Below, piece by piece: positions 39,087 through 48,351 of a stretch of DNA of 56,827 bases. The translations under genes and the position numbers were made by a program. The stretch is taken from positions 1-56,827 of the forward strand of contig NZ_JXAL01000005.1 in assembly GCF_000829465.1 (NCBI RefSeq), in the 5' to 3' direction. The stretch comes from Cohnella kolymensis. GTDB taxonomy: Bacteria; Bacillota; Bacilli; Paenibacillales; Paenibacillaceae. The first letter of the stretch is position 1; each line of letters opens with the position of its first letter. The notes beneath the pieces are model-generated. The model did no database searches, was not told the origin of the DNA, and worked only from the letters and a program-made list of their open reading frames with translations.

Positions 39087-39589
39087 GTGGAAACGTTAAT
39101 GATTGTCATTTTTTGCGATAGGAGTCGGATACGCGGTTTTGTCGGCAGTTTTTGGCGGCTTGTTCGGGCTCGATTTTCATGCAGGCGAATTGCCGTACCT
39201 GTCACCGACAATTATTGCCGCGTTTCTGACTGTGTTCGGCGGTATCGGCTACATCCTGCTGCACACGACAGGATTGCCCGTTTTGCCGGCAGCAGGCTTG
39301 TCGCTTTTGGCGGCTTTAGCAGTATCTTGTACCGTGCTGTTCCTAGTGGTTATACCGCTCTATGCCGCACAGAAAGGACAGGCGCTTTCCGCGAAAAAAG
39401 ATGATCGGATGCGAAGCCAAAGTCGTCACCTCTATTGAAGCGAAGCGTTTGGGCGAAATCGTCTATGAGCAGGGCGGCGTGCGCCACAGTGCTCCTGCTA
39501 AGGCGGAGGAGGGCGCGTTCATTCCGCAAGGTTCCCAGGTACGGATCTTGGACGAGATGGCAGGAACGTTCGTGGTGAAGGAAATCTGA
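39087..39589 (+). CDS. NfeD-like membrane protein (two frameshifts)
   Basis: The restored protein is about 166 aa. It has three membrane segments (VIFFAIGVGYAVLSAVFGGL, IIAAFLTVFGGIGYILL, LSLLAALAVSCTVLFLVVIP) and an NfeD-type OB-fold tail (AKVVTSIEAKRLGEIVY, RILDEMAGTFVV). This is the YuaF-like partner class that accompanies flotillins, and flotillin follows after 33 bases. Two one-base excesses interrupt it: a T6 run at 39109-39114 and an A6 run at 39394-39399, each reading correctly with five. GTG 39087 lies six bases after AGGAGG. Confidence 0.8.
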
Positions 39590-39622
39590 TTACATAATCG
39601 AACCATGAAAGGGAGAATTCAT

Positions 39623-41064
39623 TTGGCAACGGTCTATATTCCGGTAGGTATTGTCATCGTCATTATTCTGCTTATCGTTGTTTTCGCTTCCCGTTACCGT
39701 ACCGTTAAGGCGGATGAGGCCATGATCGTGACGGGAGCTTTGACGGGCGACGGTATGAAAATTGTGAAAGCCGGCGGCACATTTCTCTGGCCCGTTGTTC
39801 AAAGCGCTTCTTTTCTTTCGCTTCAAGTACAGACAATTGATATACATACTCCCGAAGTCTATACGATGCACGGCGTTCCGGTAATGGTCGACGGCGTCGC
39901 GCAAATCAAAATCAAAGGGGACCAGGAATCCATCTCCACTGCCGCCGAGCAGTTCCTCGGGAAACCGGATGAGGAGCTCAAGGGGATCGCAACCCAGACC
40001 ATGGAAGGTCATCTTCGGGCCATATTGGGCACGATGACCGTCGAAGACGTATACCGCAACCGGGAAGAGTTCGCCAAGAATGTGCAAGAGGTGGCGGCAA
40101 GCGACTTGAATAAAATGGGTCTGCAAATCGTTTCCTTCACCATTCGTGACGTCAGAGACAAAAACGGTTATCTGGAAGCCCTCGGTCAGCCGCAAATCGC
40201 CTCGGTGAAAAGAGATGCGGAAATCGCGAAAGCAAACGCATACCGCGATGAGCAGGTCGCGAAGTCCAAGGCGCTGGAAGACGGCAAAAAAGCCGAGTTT
40301 ACGGCTGAGACGAATATTTCGGAAGCGCATAAAGAGATGGAAGTGAAAAAGGCGGAGTTCAAGCAGGAGCAGGACATGAGGAAAGCGGAAGCCGACCAGG
40401 CTTATAAGCTGCAAGAAGCCCGCACGATGCAGCTGGTCAAGGCGGAAGAAATGCAAATTCAAGTCATTGAACGGGAGAAGCAGATCGAGCTGGAAGCCAA
40501 AGAGATCGACCGGCGAGAGCGGGAGCTTGTGGCGACGGTGAAGAAGCAGGCGGAGGCGGAGCGCTTTGCTCAGGAACAGAAGGCTGAAGCCGACCGTTAC
40601 CAGATCGAAGCCAAAGCAAAGGCGGAAGCGGAAGCGGTTCGGCTGGCGGGTAACGCGAATGCCGATAAGGAGCGCGCCGAAGGAACCGCGGAAGCCGACG
40701 TGATCCGGCTGAAGGGTCTTGCGGAAGCCGAGGCGAAAGACAAAATTGCCGATGCGCTCCGCAAATACGGGGAAGCCGCTGTGATTGAACTCATCATCCA
40801 GAAATTGCCGGACATCGCCCGCGCCATCTCCGAGCCGCTGGCAAAAACGGAGAAGATCGTAATTGTCGACGGGGGCGGAAGCGGCACAGGCGGCGGCGCA
40901 GGGAAGGTGACCGGTTACGTTACGGACCTGCTCGCCAAAATGCCGGAAACCGTCGGCGCTTGACAGGCGTAGACGTAAACCAAATGCTGAAAAGATTGGC
41001 GCAGGGCGACACGGCCATGAAAAAAGATATCACCTCCGGTACATCCGGGGAGTCCAACATCTAA
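39623..41064 (+). CDS. floT: Flotillin-like protein FloT (frameshift near C-terminus)
   Basis: This membrane-anchored scaffold protein organises membrane microdomains. An N-terminal hydrophobic segment (VGIVIVIILLIVVFA) is followed by an SPFH domain (EVYTMHGVPVMVDGVAQIKI; FTIRDVRDKNGYLEALGQPQ) and a long Ala/Glu/Lys coiled coil. TTG 39623 has GGGAG seven bases upstream; the ATG at 39605 has none. The written frame stops at 40963 after METVGA-like MPETVGA, but with one base added near 40960 it continues LTGVDVNQMLKRLAQG to 41064, matching the expected flotillin tail (about 480 aa). This is a missing base, unlike the extra bases elsewhere. Confidence 0.85.
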
Positions 41065-41078
41065 TAAGCACTGGGTGC

Positions 41079-41118
41079 AAAGCCGATTTCCGTATCCGCG
41101 GAAGTCGGCTTCACTTTT
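41079..41118 (+). terminator. Terminator after the flotillin gene
   Basis: AAGCCGATTTCCG and CGGAAGTCGGCTT pair with a single mismatch, followed by CACTTTTC. Its position 15 bases after the TAA at 41062-41064 supports the longer flotillin reading. Confidence 0.7.
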
Positions 41119-41123
41119 CGGTC

Positions 41124-41163
41124 CGACCTCGAAAAGTCCAGGCAAGCCACCGTTCAGCCTCCT
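41124..41163 (-). pseudogene. Remnant of a second IS1595-like transposase
   Basis: Read on the minus strand, this stretch encodes CQEAERWLAWTFRG. The intact transposase downstream encodes CEEAERWLAWTFRG at 41508-41548. The DNA matches nearly base for base over GTCCAGGCAAGCC and GTTCAGCCTCCT. Flanking sequence does not align convincingly, so this is a short decayed piece of a related element. Confidence 0.6.
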
Positions 41164-41311
41164 GGCAGCTCAGCACCTGCGGCTCCCTTTTGTCGGCATC
41201 CCTTTCGCTCAGGTTTTATGATAAGGCCGATATCAGGATATCTTTACTTGTTTTCAAAGTCCGAAAACAAAGCCATGAGGAAAAACAAATTCTAGCATAC
41301 TACAAAGAAGC

Positions 41312-42226
41312 TCAACTGGCGGTTTGGGATATTAAACCGGAATTACGTGCTAATCTTGCCGAACGGGCTACGGGGAGTTTTGTGAGTTGTGGATAGGTTA
41401 TGACCGGTATGAGAGAGCAATCTCTTAGAAGCAGGTTAAACATCGACTTTTTGCGACGGTTCCAAATATAGCAATAATGGTCGAGATAAACTTGTAAATG
41501 CTTAGGTCCGATACCTCTAAAAGTCCAGGCAAGCCAACGTTCAGCCTCCTCACAGATCCGCATCAGCGTTCTGTTTACCCTTTTGCCGATACGCCGTGTA
41601 ACGACTGTTTTGATAACCGCATTAGTATCCACAAAGTCGCGGATGAATGGTGCAGTGTCAAATGAAGCAAAAACGCTTCGCTGCTGTTTCTTGCATTGTT
41701 TTTTTATTTTAATATGTATGAGTTCCCTGTCTTTGTTCTCCGATGCTCCGATGATGAGAGGCTGTTCCTGGTTGTGCCAGTCGAAAAAAGGAGAGTATCT
41801 GCTGCTATATACCGCATCCGATATCCGCACGAGCCCGCTCAACATTTCTTGAACATCCGCTTCACTCATGGTATGACGAATTTTGTGGCAGATCAGCCAA
41901 GCAGTCTTGTATGTCACGCCTATGATTCTGGATAATTGCAGCGCATTAATGCCCGCCGGCCGAGCATGCAGGAAGATAGCCTGGAACCAAAGGCGTAAAG
42001 GTGTGCGGCTGCCCTCCATAACTGTGCCTTTGATCAAGGAAGTCTGCGCCCGGCAAGCTGCACATTCGTAAAGAGGTATTCTTCGGGTAGAGATGATATA
42101 AGCATGGGAATGATTGCAACGCGGGCATCTGAAGCCATCCGGCCACTTAGCGTCGAACAAGAATTCCGCACACACCTCCTCCTTGTCAAAGCGGCTGGAG
42201 ACACCCTCAAACGTAAGTTCATCCAT
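41312..42226 (-). CDS. IS1595-family-like transposase
   Basis: This 304-aa protein has an N-terminal zinc ribbon (CPRC near residue 32 and CAAC near 52), the conserved LWFQAIFLHARPAGINALQL near 78, GVTYKTAWLICHKIRHTM near 103, a catalytic-like core, and a C-terminal GPKHLQVYLDHYCYIWNRR typical of IS1595 transposases. The usual acidic motif after the helix pair is altered (VRISDAVY rather than the common EVDE form), so activity is doubtful. The start is uncertain (ATG 42226 or GTG 42232). I could not see terminal inverted repeats or a target duplication. Confidence 0.75.
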   Translation of the reverse strand: MDELTFEGVSSRFDKEEVCAEFLFDAKWPDGFRCPRCNHSHAYIISTRRIPLYECAACRAQTSLIKGTVMEGSRTPLRLWFQAIFLHARPAGINALQLSRIIGVTYKTAWLICHKIRHTMSEADVQEMLSGLVRISDAVYSSRYSPFFDWHNQEQPLIIGASENKDRELIHIKIKKQCKKQQRSVFASFDTAPFIRDFVDTNAVIKTVVTRRIGKRVNRTLMRICEEAERWLAWTFRGIGPKHLQVYLDHYCYIWNRRKKSMFNLLLRDCSLIPVITYPQLTKLPVARSARLARNSGLISQTAS

Positions 42227-42354
42227 AGACACAATCAACCACCTCACTAAACGAACGTATGTTCCTGTAAATACATTTTACCAAACATATGTTCTTATTT
42301 CAAGTATGGGTAGAAAAAAAATTCCTTGCCAGCGGGATGTTGATAATGACTTTG

Positions 42355-42490
42355 AGCAAGGATGCCACCCTGACCGACGGGGATACCGAACAAAGAGGTT
42401 CAGCAAGGATACCTTCCTGACTGGCGGGGATACCGAACAAAGAGGTTTAGCAAGGATACCTTCCTGACCGACGGGGATATCGAACAAAGG
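42355..42490. repeat. 47-bp tandem repeat, about three units
   Basis: Units starting AGCAAGGA at 42355, 42402 and 42449 repeat with an exact 47-base period and share ACCGAACAAAGAGG and CGGGGATA. The third copy is truncated. The array lies in the 356-base gap between the transposase and the HAD gene. It has no hairpin and no convincing reading frame. It is unrelated to the 50/51-bp hairpin arrays. Confidence 0.85.
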
Positions 42491-42582
42491 AGCTGTAACC
42501 ACGTACTCCGTATGGGCGTGGCCCATCCTTTTGGTCAACACTGATTTACGGTATGATGAGAGAAAAATTGTAGGAGATGTAC

Positions 42583-43287
42583 ATGAGCCGGAATAATACG
42601 CCACCACTGCCGCAAGCCGTTATTTTCGATCTGGACGGTACCTTGTTTCAAACCGAAACGCTGCTGGAAACCGTACATCAGAGGGTGTTCGGGCAGCTTC
42701 GTAATGAGGGGTTGTACATAAAGCCGACACCGCCGATCGATAGGTTACTGGGATCATTGGGGATGCTGCTTACGGATATTTGGAAAAGGGTGATGCCGGA
42801 CGGTTCGCCGGAAGCTCATGCGCGCGCTAACGAGCTGCTGCTGCTCTATGAGATGGAAGAGCTGGAAGGGGGGCGCGGGCGCTTGTACCCCGGCGTAATC
42901 GAAACGCTAACTGAGCTGCGGAATCGCGGTATGCGGCTGTTCATCGCCAGTAACGGACTAGAGGAATATGTAAAAGGCGTACCGGCAGTAAACGGGATAG
43001 CGGCCTGGTTCGAAGGCATTTACAGCGCAGGCGAATATGCCACCGCCTCCAAGGTCGATCTGGTACGGAAGCTGCTCGACACCTACAGGGTTGAGCAAGC
43101 GTGGATGGTCGGAGACCGGTCATCGGATGTCGAAGCCGGAAAAAGCAATGGCTTGTACGTCGTGGGCTGTGATTATGCCGGATTTCGGCGTGACGGCGAA
43201 CTGGATGGGGCGGACGCGGTGATCCGATCGTTCCCGGAGCTTCTGACATTAATGCCTAAGCAACAAAGCGGGCCTGAGGCCCGCTAG
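42583..43287 (+). CDS. HAD-superfamily phosphatase
   Basis: This 234-aa hydrolase of the HAD phosphoglycolate-phosphatase type shows motif I VIFDLDGTLFQTE (residues 14-26), a helical cap, motif II LFIASNGLEEYV near 125, Lys in ASKVDLVRKLL near 158 and motif III/IV MVGDRSSDVEAGKSNGLYVV near 178. ATG 42583 is six bases from GTAGGAG; the ATG at 42577 overlaps that site. The substrate is unknown. It converges on the YheC/YheD cluster. Confidence 0.88.
   Translation: MSRNNTPPLPQAVIFDLDGTLFQTETLLETVHQRVFGQLRNEGLYIKPTPPIDRLLGSLGMLLTDIWKRVMPDGSPEAHARANELLLLYEMEELEGGRGRLYPGVIETLTELRNRGMRLFIASNGLEEYVKGVPAVNGIAAWFEGIYSAGEYATASKVDLVRKLLDTYRVEQAWMVGDRSSDVEAGKSNGLYVVGCDYAGFRRDGELDGADAVIRSFPELLTLMPKQQSGPEAR
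43263..43284. terminator. Hairpin at the end of the HAD gene
   Basis: GCGGGCC-TGA-GGCCCGC forms a perfect 7-bp stem overlapping the last codons of the HAD gene. On the minus strand it is followed by TTTGTTGC, so it may end the YheC/YheD transcript, which stops at 43298. The T-tract is weak. Confidence 0.45.
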
Positions 43288-43297
43288 CCGGCATTGC

Positions 43298-44524
43298 TTA
43301 TTCTGAGGCACCTAGCAGGTTCGTATGTTGGCTGCCGTCAGGTGAAGCTTCCTGAGGCTCGGTGAGATTGCCGGGGTCACCCGAGTTATCCGGCGTATCG
43401 TCGGATACTTGTAAACTGTGAGCCTTAGAAGTCTGCTGCCGGTGTACCCAAAGCGCGTATTCGATGGGGCGTAGTATGGCCTTCTGATAAACCTCGCTCT
43501 CTCCCGCTCTAATGAACACCTCACGCGCCGGTTTCGGATTTACCTCGATGAGCCAGATCCGGCCCTTTCTGTCTATTGCCAGATCCAGTGCCAGCTCGCA
43601 CAGCGCGCCATAAGAGGATTCCAGATGTCGGGCAACCTTGACGCCGAACGATTCGGCTTTCGTCCGGATCTCGTTGATGGTTTCCTCGCTCTCGATCCAT
43701 TGCCGCAGCAAGTTGTTCATTGGAACGGCCGCTCCTCCGCCGTGGAGGTTGGAAGTGACGCTCCGAAGCGGACCCACGCGTCCCGCACATCCGGTCACTT
43801 CCCACTCCCCGGATCCGTTCTTCTGCACAAGCATGCGATAATCGTGAATACGTCCGTTGGGCAGCTTGATATTTAAACCTTGCTGAACGATATAATGGTC
43901 CCCATGCATATCCCAGGCACCCAGAACGATTGCGAGGCTGCTCCGTGATATCCGTCTGGGCTGGACGATACTGCGTGAATGATTACGTCCTTGCAGCAGC
44001 AGCGTCCCGTCCTTCTGCCTGTCGATGCGCAAGATGCCGCGCCCGCCTGTTCCGTTAATGGGTTTCAAGTAGACGGTTACGAACTTCTTAAGCAAGGACT
44101 TCACATCATCCGGAGATTGAAAGAGCCGGGTTTCGGGAAGATGTGACCTGAGAGCGGAGACATCGGCGAGGGTTCGATGCACCGTCCATTTATTTCGCAG
44201 CGGCCGGTTCAGAAAAGTAAGGTGGGAATTACGTTTACGGTAAGCGAGCAGCTGCTCGAAACGCCGGCTTTTTTGGTAGCGGCAGCGATCGTATATGATT
44301 TCAGGCGGCCGTACCCACCGCTTGGTCCATCGTTTCGCTGCGGGTTTGTATATCAAAGCCCGGATGCGTTGGTCGTCTTCGGCGACATCTTCAGGGGTAT
44401 ACACGAAAATCTTCATACCCATCCTGGCGCCGGCAGTTATCATTTTTTCGTAAATCGGCCGTTCCTCCAGCGCCTTGCGATCGTTTAAATACAGGGTCAG
44501 AATACCGACAACCGGCTTTGACAC
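43298..44524 (-). CDS. YheC/YheD-family ATP-grasp protein, copy 5 (short type)
   Basis: This 408-aa protein shows conserved YheC/YheD features: PPEIIYDRCRYQ near 72, LNRPLRNKWTVH, LPETRLF, VTVYLKPINGTGGRGI near 150, YIVQQGLNI, DYRMLVQKNGSGEWEVTG, SNLHGGGAAVP and the ATP-grasp metal motif IWLIEVNPKPAREVF near 328. It has an extra C-terminal tail of about 45 polar residues (SDDTPDNSGDPGN). GTG 44524 follows GGGAGGTG. It is last in the minus-strand array, separated from copy 4 by 103 bases. Spore-surface association is known for Bacillus relatives; the reaction is unknown. Confidence 0.88.
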   Translation of the reverse strand: MSKPVVGILTLYLNDRKALEERPIYEKMITAGARMGMKIFVYTPEDVAEDDQRIRALIYKPAAKRWTKRWVRPPEIIYDRCRYQKSRRFEQLLAYRKRNSHLTFLNRPLRNKWTVHRTLADVSALRSHLPETRLFQSPDDVKSLLKKFVTVYLKPINGTGGRGILRIDRQKDGTLLLQGRNHSRSIVQPRRISRSSLAIVLGAWDMHGDHYIVQQGLNIKLPNGRIHDYRMLVQKNGSGEWEVTGCAGRVGPLRSVTSNLHGGGAAVPMNNLLRQWIESEETINEIRTKAESFGVKVARHLESSYGALCELALDLAIDRKGRIWLIEVNPKPAREVFIRAGESEVYQKAILRPIEYALWVHRQQTSKAHSLQVSDDTPDNSGDPGNLTEPQEASPDGSQHTNLLGASE

Positions 44525-44627
44525 GCTCGGTCACCTCCCGGTCGGCAGCGCCGGATGGATCGCAGCCATACATGCGCCTTCACCGAAGTTTGCCGCGTAA
44601 ATGATTCCCGCTAGCCAACGGCCCTGC

Positions 44628-45843
44628 TTATCGGGACTCAGCAATCGCCATGCGTTTGTCGCGCTCAAGGTGCAAACCTCCCTTATGCTCTTGCCGGGAA
44701 CCGTGACGGTGGAGAAAAACGCTGTATTGAAAAATTCTCTGTAACGATTTGTTCCGGATATGAGGCTCATCAAATTTCATAGGTTTGGAATTGGCTTCGA
44801 AAAACCAGACGTGGCCGGTCTGATCCACACCGAGATCCATGGACATCTCGCACAGGCTCCCGTCGGAAGAACGTTCGATTTGGCGGGCGACCTTGAGTGT
44901 GGTGTTTTTCACTTTTCGCAGCACCTTACGAGCCTTTTCCTGGCCGAAGATCGATACGAGAAGTTTTTGCGGGTCGTCGATGTAACCTCCGCGCGGAACA
45001 TGCGTCGTTATGCTCGAGTCGCCGGCCACCCGGGCTCCAAACCCGGTCAGCTCCCATTTGCCGCGGCTGTTTTTCTGGACCAGCGCCCTCAAATCAAAAG
45101 GCCGTTCGTTCACTGCAGCCAACGTAATGCCCTGCTGTGCGATGTAAGGCTCGCCAAGCGCTTCGGATTGGCTGGATACCTTGGCCCAGACGGTCTTCAG
45201 GCTGGCACAGTGATACGTTTTGCTGCCTTTTTCCTCCTGAATTTGCAGGCGGTACGGCATCTTTTTCTCCGGCTGCACCTTCACGGTCATGATCCCGACG
45301 CCGGCTTTGCCGCGAACCGGTTTCAAGTACAGCAAACGGTGTTTCGTAAGAAGCTTGGACAGAACTTCCGGTTCCGTCAATTTCTTTGTTTCGGGTATAT
45401 ATGCTTTTGTTGCGCTGTTTTCATGGAGCCATTGGAACAATGACCATTTGTTAAAAAAGCGTCGGTTGAACAGTCGGATATCCGGATCACGCGCGATGGC
45501 CGCAAGCTTTCGTTTGACGTGGGGAAGGCGTTCGTCCTCTCTCTGCGGAATCCGGTTGTAGATGATGGTCGGCCTGGGAAACCATGTTTTAACCCAGGAG
45601 TCGGTGGCTTTCCGGTACAGTAAAGCCCTGGATGCGCGCAGCATTAAGCTTCATGCTTTTGACCGTAACCACGTAGGTCACGATACCCATCTGCTGTCCG
45701 GTGCGGAGCAAATCGACGAAATTGCTCCGGTTGCCGCGGAATAGCTGAGTGTCGTCCTCAATGGTAAGAATTGCGACCACTGGTTTGTCAACTGCCGGCT
45801 CGGAAACGCTGGAATGTGGCAAAAGAGATTTAAGAATCCTCAA
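44628..45843 (-). CDS. YheC/YheD-family ATP-grasp protein, copy 4 (short type, frameshifted)
   Basis: The N-terminal part (MRILKSLLPHSS..VVAILTIEDDTQLF) and the remainder (WFPRPTIIYNRIPQRED, LLYLKPVRGKAGVGIMTV, YIAQQGITL, FDLRALVQKNSRGKWELTG, VWFFEANSKPMKFDEP) lie in different frames. Joining them near 45621, by dropping one base in GGCTTTACTG, gives about 404 aa with ARIQGF followed by LYRKATDSWVKTW, as in copy 5. Start TTG 45843 overlaps the stop of copy 3 (TTGA) and has GGAGGG. The break is not in a homopolymer, so real inactivation is possible. Confidence 0.8.
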
Positions 45844-47216
45844 GATCCATCCCTCCTGCGGAACTTACTCAAATACAGGCAGTGATCCAGTATATATTCA
45901 AGCGAGGCTTTTCCTTGCTCTTTTAATGCCGGATGTTTGAAAATGGATCGTCCGGGCTTCGCATTCGCTTCGAACATCCATACGCCGCCCTCCCTGTCGA
46001 TCCCGATATCCAGCCCAAGCTCGCCAAGGGCGTGCGAGTAATTGCGCTCAATGGCTTCCGACAGCTTAACCGCAATGTCTTTCGCTTCCCGGAGCACATC
46101 GTTCGCACGCGGACCGAACGTTCGGCCCAACGCCTGCTCCGGCGTCATTAGCGATCCCCCGTTTTTGATATGCGTCGTAACGCTGCCCCGGCCGGCCTTT
46201 TTGGCTCCAATGCCGGCAACGACCCATTGATTGCGCCCATCCTTGTGCATGTGAAAACGGAAGTCGATCGGGCAGTTGTCGATCTCGACCAACCGTATGC
46301 CCTGCTGGACGACATAATGACTCAGATCGCTCCCATGACGCGCGCGTAGCATTCTCATCAAGCTGGCAAAATTGCTGAAACGCAGCAGGACATTGCTTCC
46401 GTTTCGCCTGTAACGGATGAAATAACCTTTGCGCGGATGATAGGTAAGCCGGTAGATTCCGATTCCAAGACTGCCGGCTGTGGGTTTGTAATACAGAAAT
46501 TGATGCTTCTCAAGGAGCTCTTTAATCCTTTCCGAATCCGGATTGTCCACGGATTCCGGGAGATGGCGCAGCGCCTCCGGATCTTTATCGAGCAGCTTGT
46601 ATACGTCGGACTTGTTGAAGAAGCTCCAGTTGAAAAACGGGATTTGTTTTCTGATAAAACGTTCCCTCAGCGCTGTAATTACAACTCCGTTTTCGGCCCT
46701 TCGATTAGGAAGTCGATTATAGACGACATCAGGCAGCGGAACGATTCGGCGAATCCAGTTGCCCGCATTGTCGAGAAACCAGCCGTGTACGGTCTCCTGA
46801 TGCCAATTAATGTCGCGAGGTGTGAAGCCGAAGAAGTAAGCTCTTTTTTTTCCGAGATGCAGCAGCTGCTTGACGAAGCCGGTCCGTTCCCCGAACGGGG
46901 AAGTGGAGGAACTGTGGCTGCTGTCCGTCAGTATGCCGATCAAGGGTCCGAGCTTTATTTCTTCCGCTGCTACTTTGGTCAAATAAACGTTGCCGGAGAT
47001 GGGAATCCGTACGGAACGCCGAAGCCCGGCAGACATATACACATGATGGCCTTTGCGGTTGATGGTTCTTACAGCGGCGGGTACGATATCACGGCCGAGC
47101 TTGACGTTAACCGATTTACGTCCGCCCAGCTTAAGCAGCTTGGCAAGCGGGCTGGAAAACCATACGATTCGTTCCGGCTGCTGTGTGAAATGGACGTTAC
47201 AGATGGTCAAACTCAT
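45840..47216 (-). CDS. yheD: YheC/YheD-family ATP-grasp protein, copy 3 (long type)
   Basis: This 458-aa protein has about 95 extra N-terminal residues that precede the common core (VNVKLGRDIVPAAVRTINRK; SGNVYLTKVAAEEIKLGPLI, GILTDSS). That extension is typical of YheD. The core includes PLPDVVYNRLPNRR near 160, FFNKSDVY, LPESVDN, FLYYKPTAGSLGIGIYRLTY near 240, YVVQQGIRLVEIDNCPIDFR, GELGLDIGIDREGGVWMFEA and NAKPGRSIF. ATG 47216 is behind GGGAGGG and overlaps the end of copy 2 by 20 bases. In Bacillus, YheD is a coat-associated protein around the forespore. Confidence 0.9.
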   Translation of the reverse strand: MSLTICNVHFTQQPERIVWFSSPLAKLLKLGGRKSVNVKLGRDIVPAAVRTINRKGHHVYMSAGLRRSVRIPISGNVYLTKVAAEEIKLGPLIGILTDSSHSSSTSPFGERTGFVKQLLHLGKKRAYFFGFTPRDINWHQETVHGWFLDNAGNWIRRIVPLPDVVYNRLPNRRAENGVVITALRERFIRKQIPFFNWSFFNKSDVYKLLDKDPEALRHLPESVDNPDSERIKELLEKHQFLYYKPTAGSLGIGIYRLTYHPRKGYFIRYRRNGSNVLLRFSNFASLMRMLRARHGSDLSHYVVQQGIRLVEIDNCPIDFRFHMHKDGRNQWVVAGIGAKKAGRGSVTTHIKNGGSLMTPEQALGRTFGPRANDVLREAKDIAVKLSEAIERNYSHALGELGLDIGIDREGGVWMFEANAKPGRSIFKHPALKEQGKASLEYILDHCLYLSKFRRRDGS

Positions 47217-48351
47217 GAATTACCCTCCCAGGTGGTCGAAGCAGGATAGATCGGGCATATAAAAGCGGCAATGTCTCAGCTTGTGCTGCGGCCTCGCCGC
47301 CGGCGCAATGCATTGCGCCGCGGCCGGGTTTGGAGTTTGCCTCCAGAAACCATAACCGGCCCGCCCGGTCGACACCGAAGTCCAACCCGATTTCAGCGAA
47401 TCGCCCAAAATTTTGTTCTAACCGGTTAACCATCATTAAGCCGAATTTTTGTATGTCCTGCATTAAATCTGCACTATGGGCTTCGCCGAAGAGTGCGGAT
47501 AAAACTTCATTGCCGGGCGCCGCGTGTCCGCCTCCATGCAGGTTCGCGGTTACGGTGCCCGGAGCGCCGCACCGGGCTGCGATCCCGGTTGTAACCCAGT
47601 GTCCCCGGCCGTTCTTTTGCATCAAGGCACGCAAATCGAACGGTTCCCCCGCGAGGCCCCGCAAATCCAGCGTTGGCTGCATAATATAGGTCCGTTTGCC
47701 GATCCATTTGTGCAGCCGTTCTAGAGCTGTCGGCTGTTCAGGGCACAAGAGACGGAAGGATCGATTGTGTGCCGTTCGGCCCTGGAGCAGCACCGTCCCG
47801 TCGGAGCTGCGGGTGACGGACAAGGTTCGCCGTCCTTGGCTTCCGTCAACCGGTTTAAGAAAAACCCCGTTAACGTGCCGGGCCAGCCAGGAGGCGAGTG
47901 TTGAGGCATCTTGGTAAACCTCCGTTTCGGGCAGCAAGGGGCTGAGCTCGGCATCCCGCGACAAAAGGGCATGCACTTCCGCTTTGTTAGGCAGTCGACC
48001 GTTGAGGAGCGTCAGCTTTTTTTCAGCGGTTAGCCGATAAAGGGCCGCGCGGAACCGGTGTCTCTCCGTTTCGTTGTCAGGCCATGAACGGTCGTAAACG
48101 ACGGCCGGCAGTTTACGCACATACGATTGCCAGCTCTGTTCCCGATCGTTCCACTGCCAACCTTTAACGGTGCCGCTCCGTTCATCCCATGTCCAAGGCG
48201 CAAAAGGAAACACATCCAAACCCATCGCAGCAGCCTTCGCCATCAGACGCCGGATGTAGCGGCTTTCCGCGAACGGGGGCGTTTTGTTACGTTCACATAC
48301 GGCTATTCCAAGAACAGGCGTCGTTTCAGAAACCGGATATATAACGGGCAT
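47197..48351 (-). CDS. YheC/YheD-family ATP-grasp protein, copy 2 (short type)
   Basis: This 384-aa short-type (YheC-like) paralogue has no N-terminal extension; the core begins LGIAVCERNKTPPFAESRYI. Seen are LPAVVYDRSWPDNE near 80, LLNGRLPNKAEV, LLPETEVYQDA, GVFLKPVDGSQGRRTLSV near 165, YIMQPTLDLRGLAGEPFDLR, GHWVTTGIAARCGAPGTVT and GLDFGVDRAGRLWFLEANSK. The usual QQG triplet reads QPT here. The start has no strong ribosome site and lies 26 bases inside the end of copy 1, so translation is probably coupled. Confidence 0.88.
   Translation of the reverse strand: MPVIYPVSETTPVLGIAVCERNKTPPFAESRYIRRLMAKAAAMGLDVFPFAPWTWDERSGTVKGWQWNDREQSWQSYVRKLPAVVYDRSWPDNETERHRFRAALYRLTAEKKLTLLNGRLPNKAEVHALLSRDAELSPLLPETEVYQDASTLASWLARHVNGVFLKPVDGSQGRRTLSVTRSSDGTVLLQGRTAHNRSFRLLCPEQPTALERLHKWIGKRTYIMQPTLDLRGLAGEPFDLRALMQKNGRGHWVTTGIAARCGAPGTVTANLHGGGHAAPGNEVLSALFGEAHSADLMQDIQKFGLMMVNRLEQNFGRFAEIGLDFGVDRAGRLWFLEANSKPGRGAMHCAGGEAAAQAETLPLLYARSILLRPPGRVIHEFDHL

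Noticed and set aside
42114..42467. 117-aa plus-strand open frame over the transposase end and tandem repeat
   Set aside because: No ribosome site; its sequence is a by-product of the transposase antisense and the 47-bp repeat.
44531..44773. Small minus-strand frame between YheC copies 4 and 5
   Set aside because: It overlaps the end of copy 4 in another frame and has no ribosome site; the 103-base gap shows nothing else.
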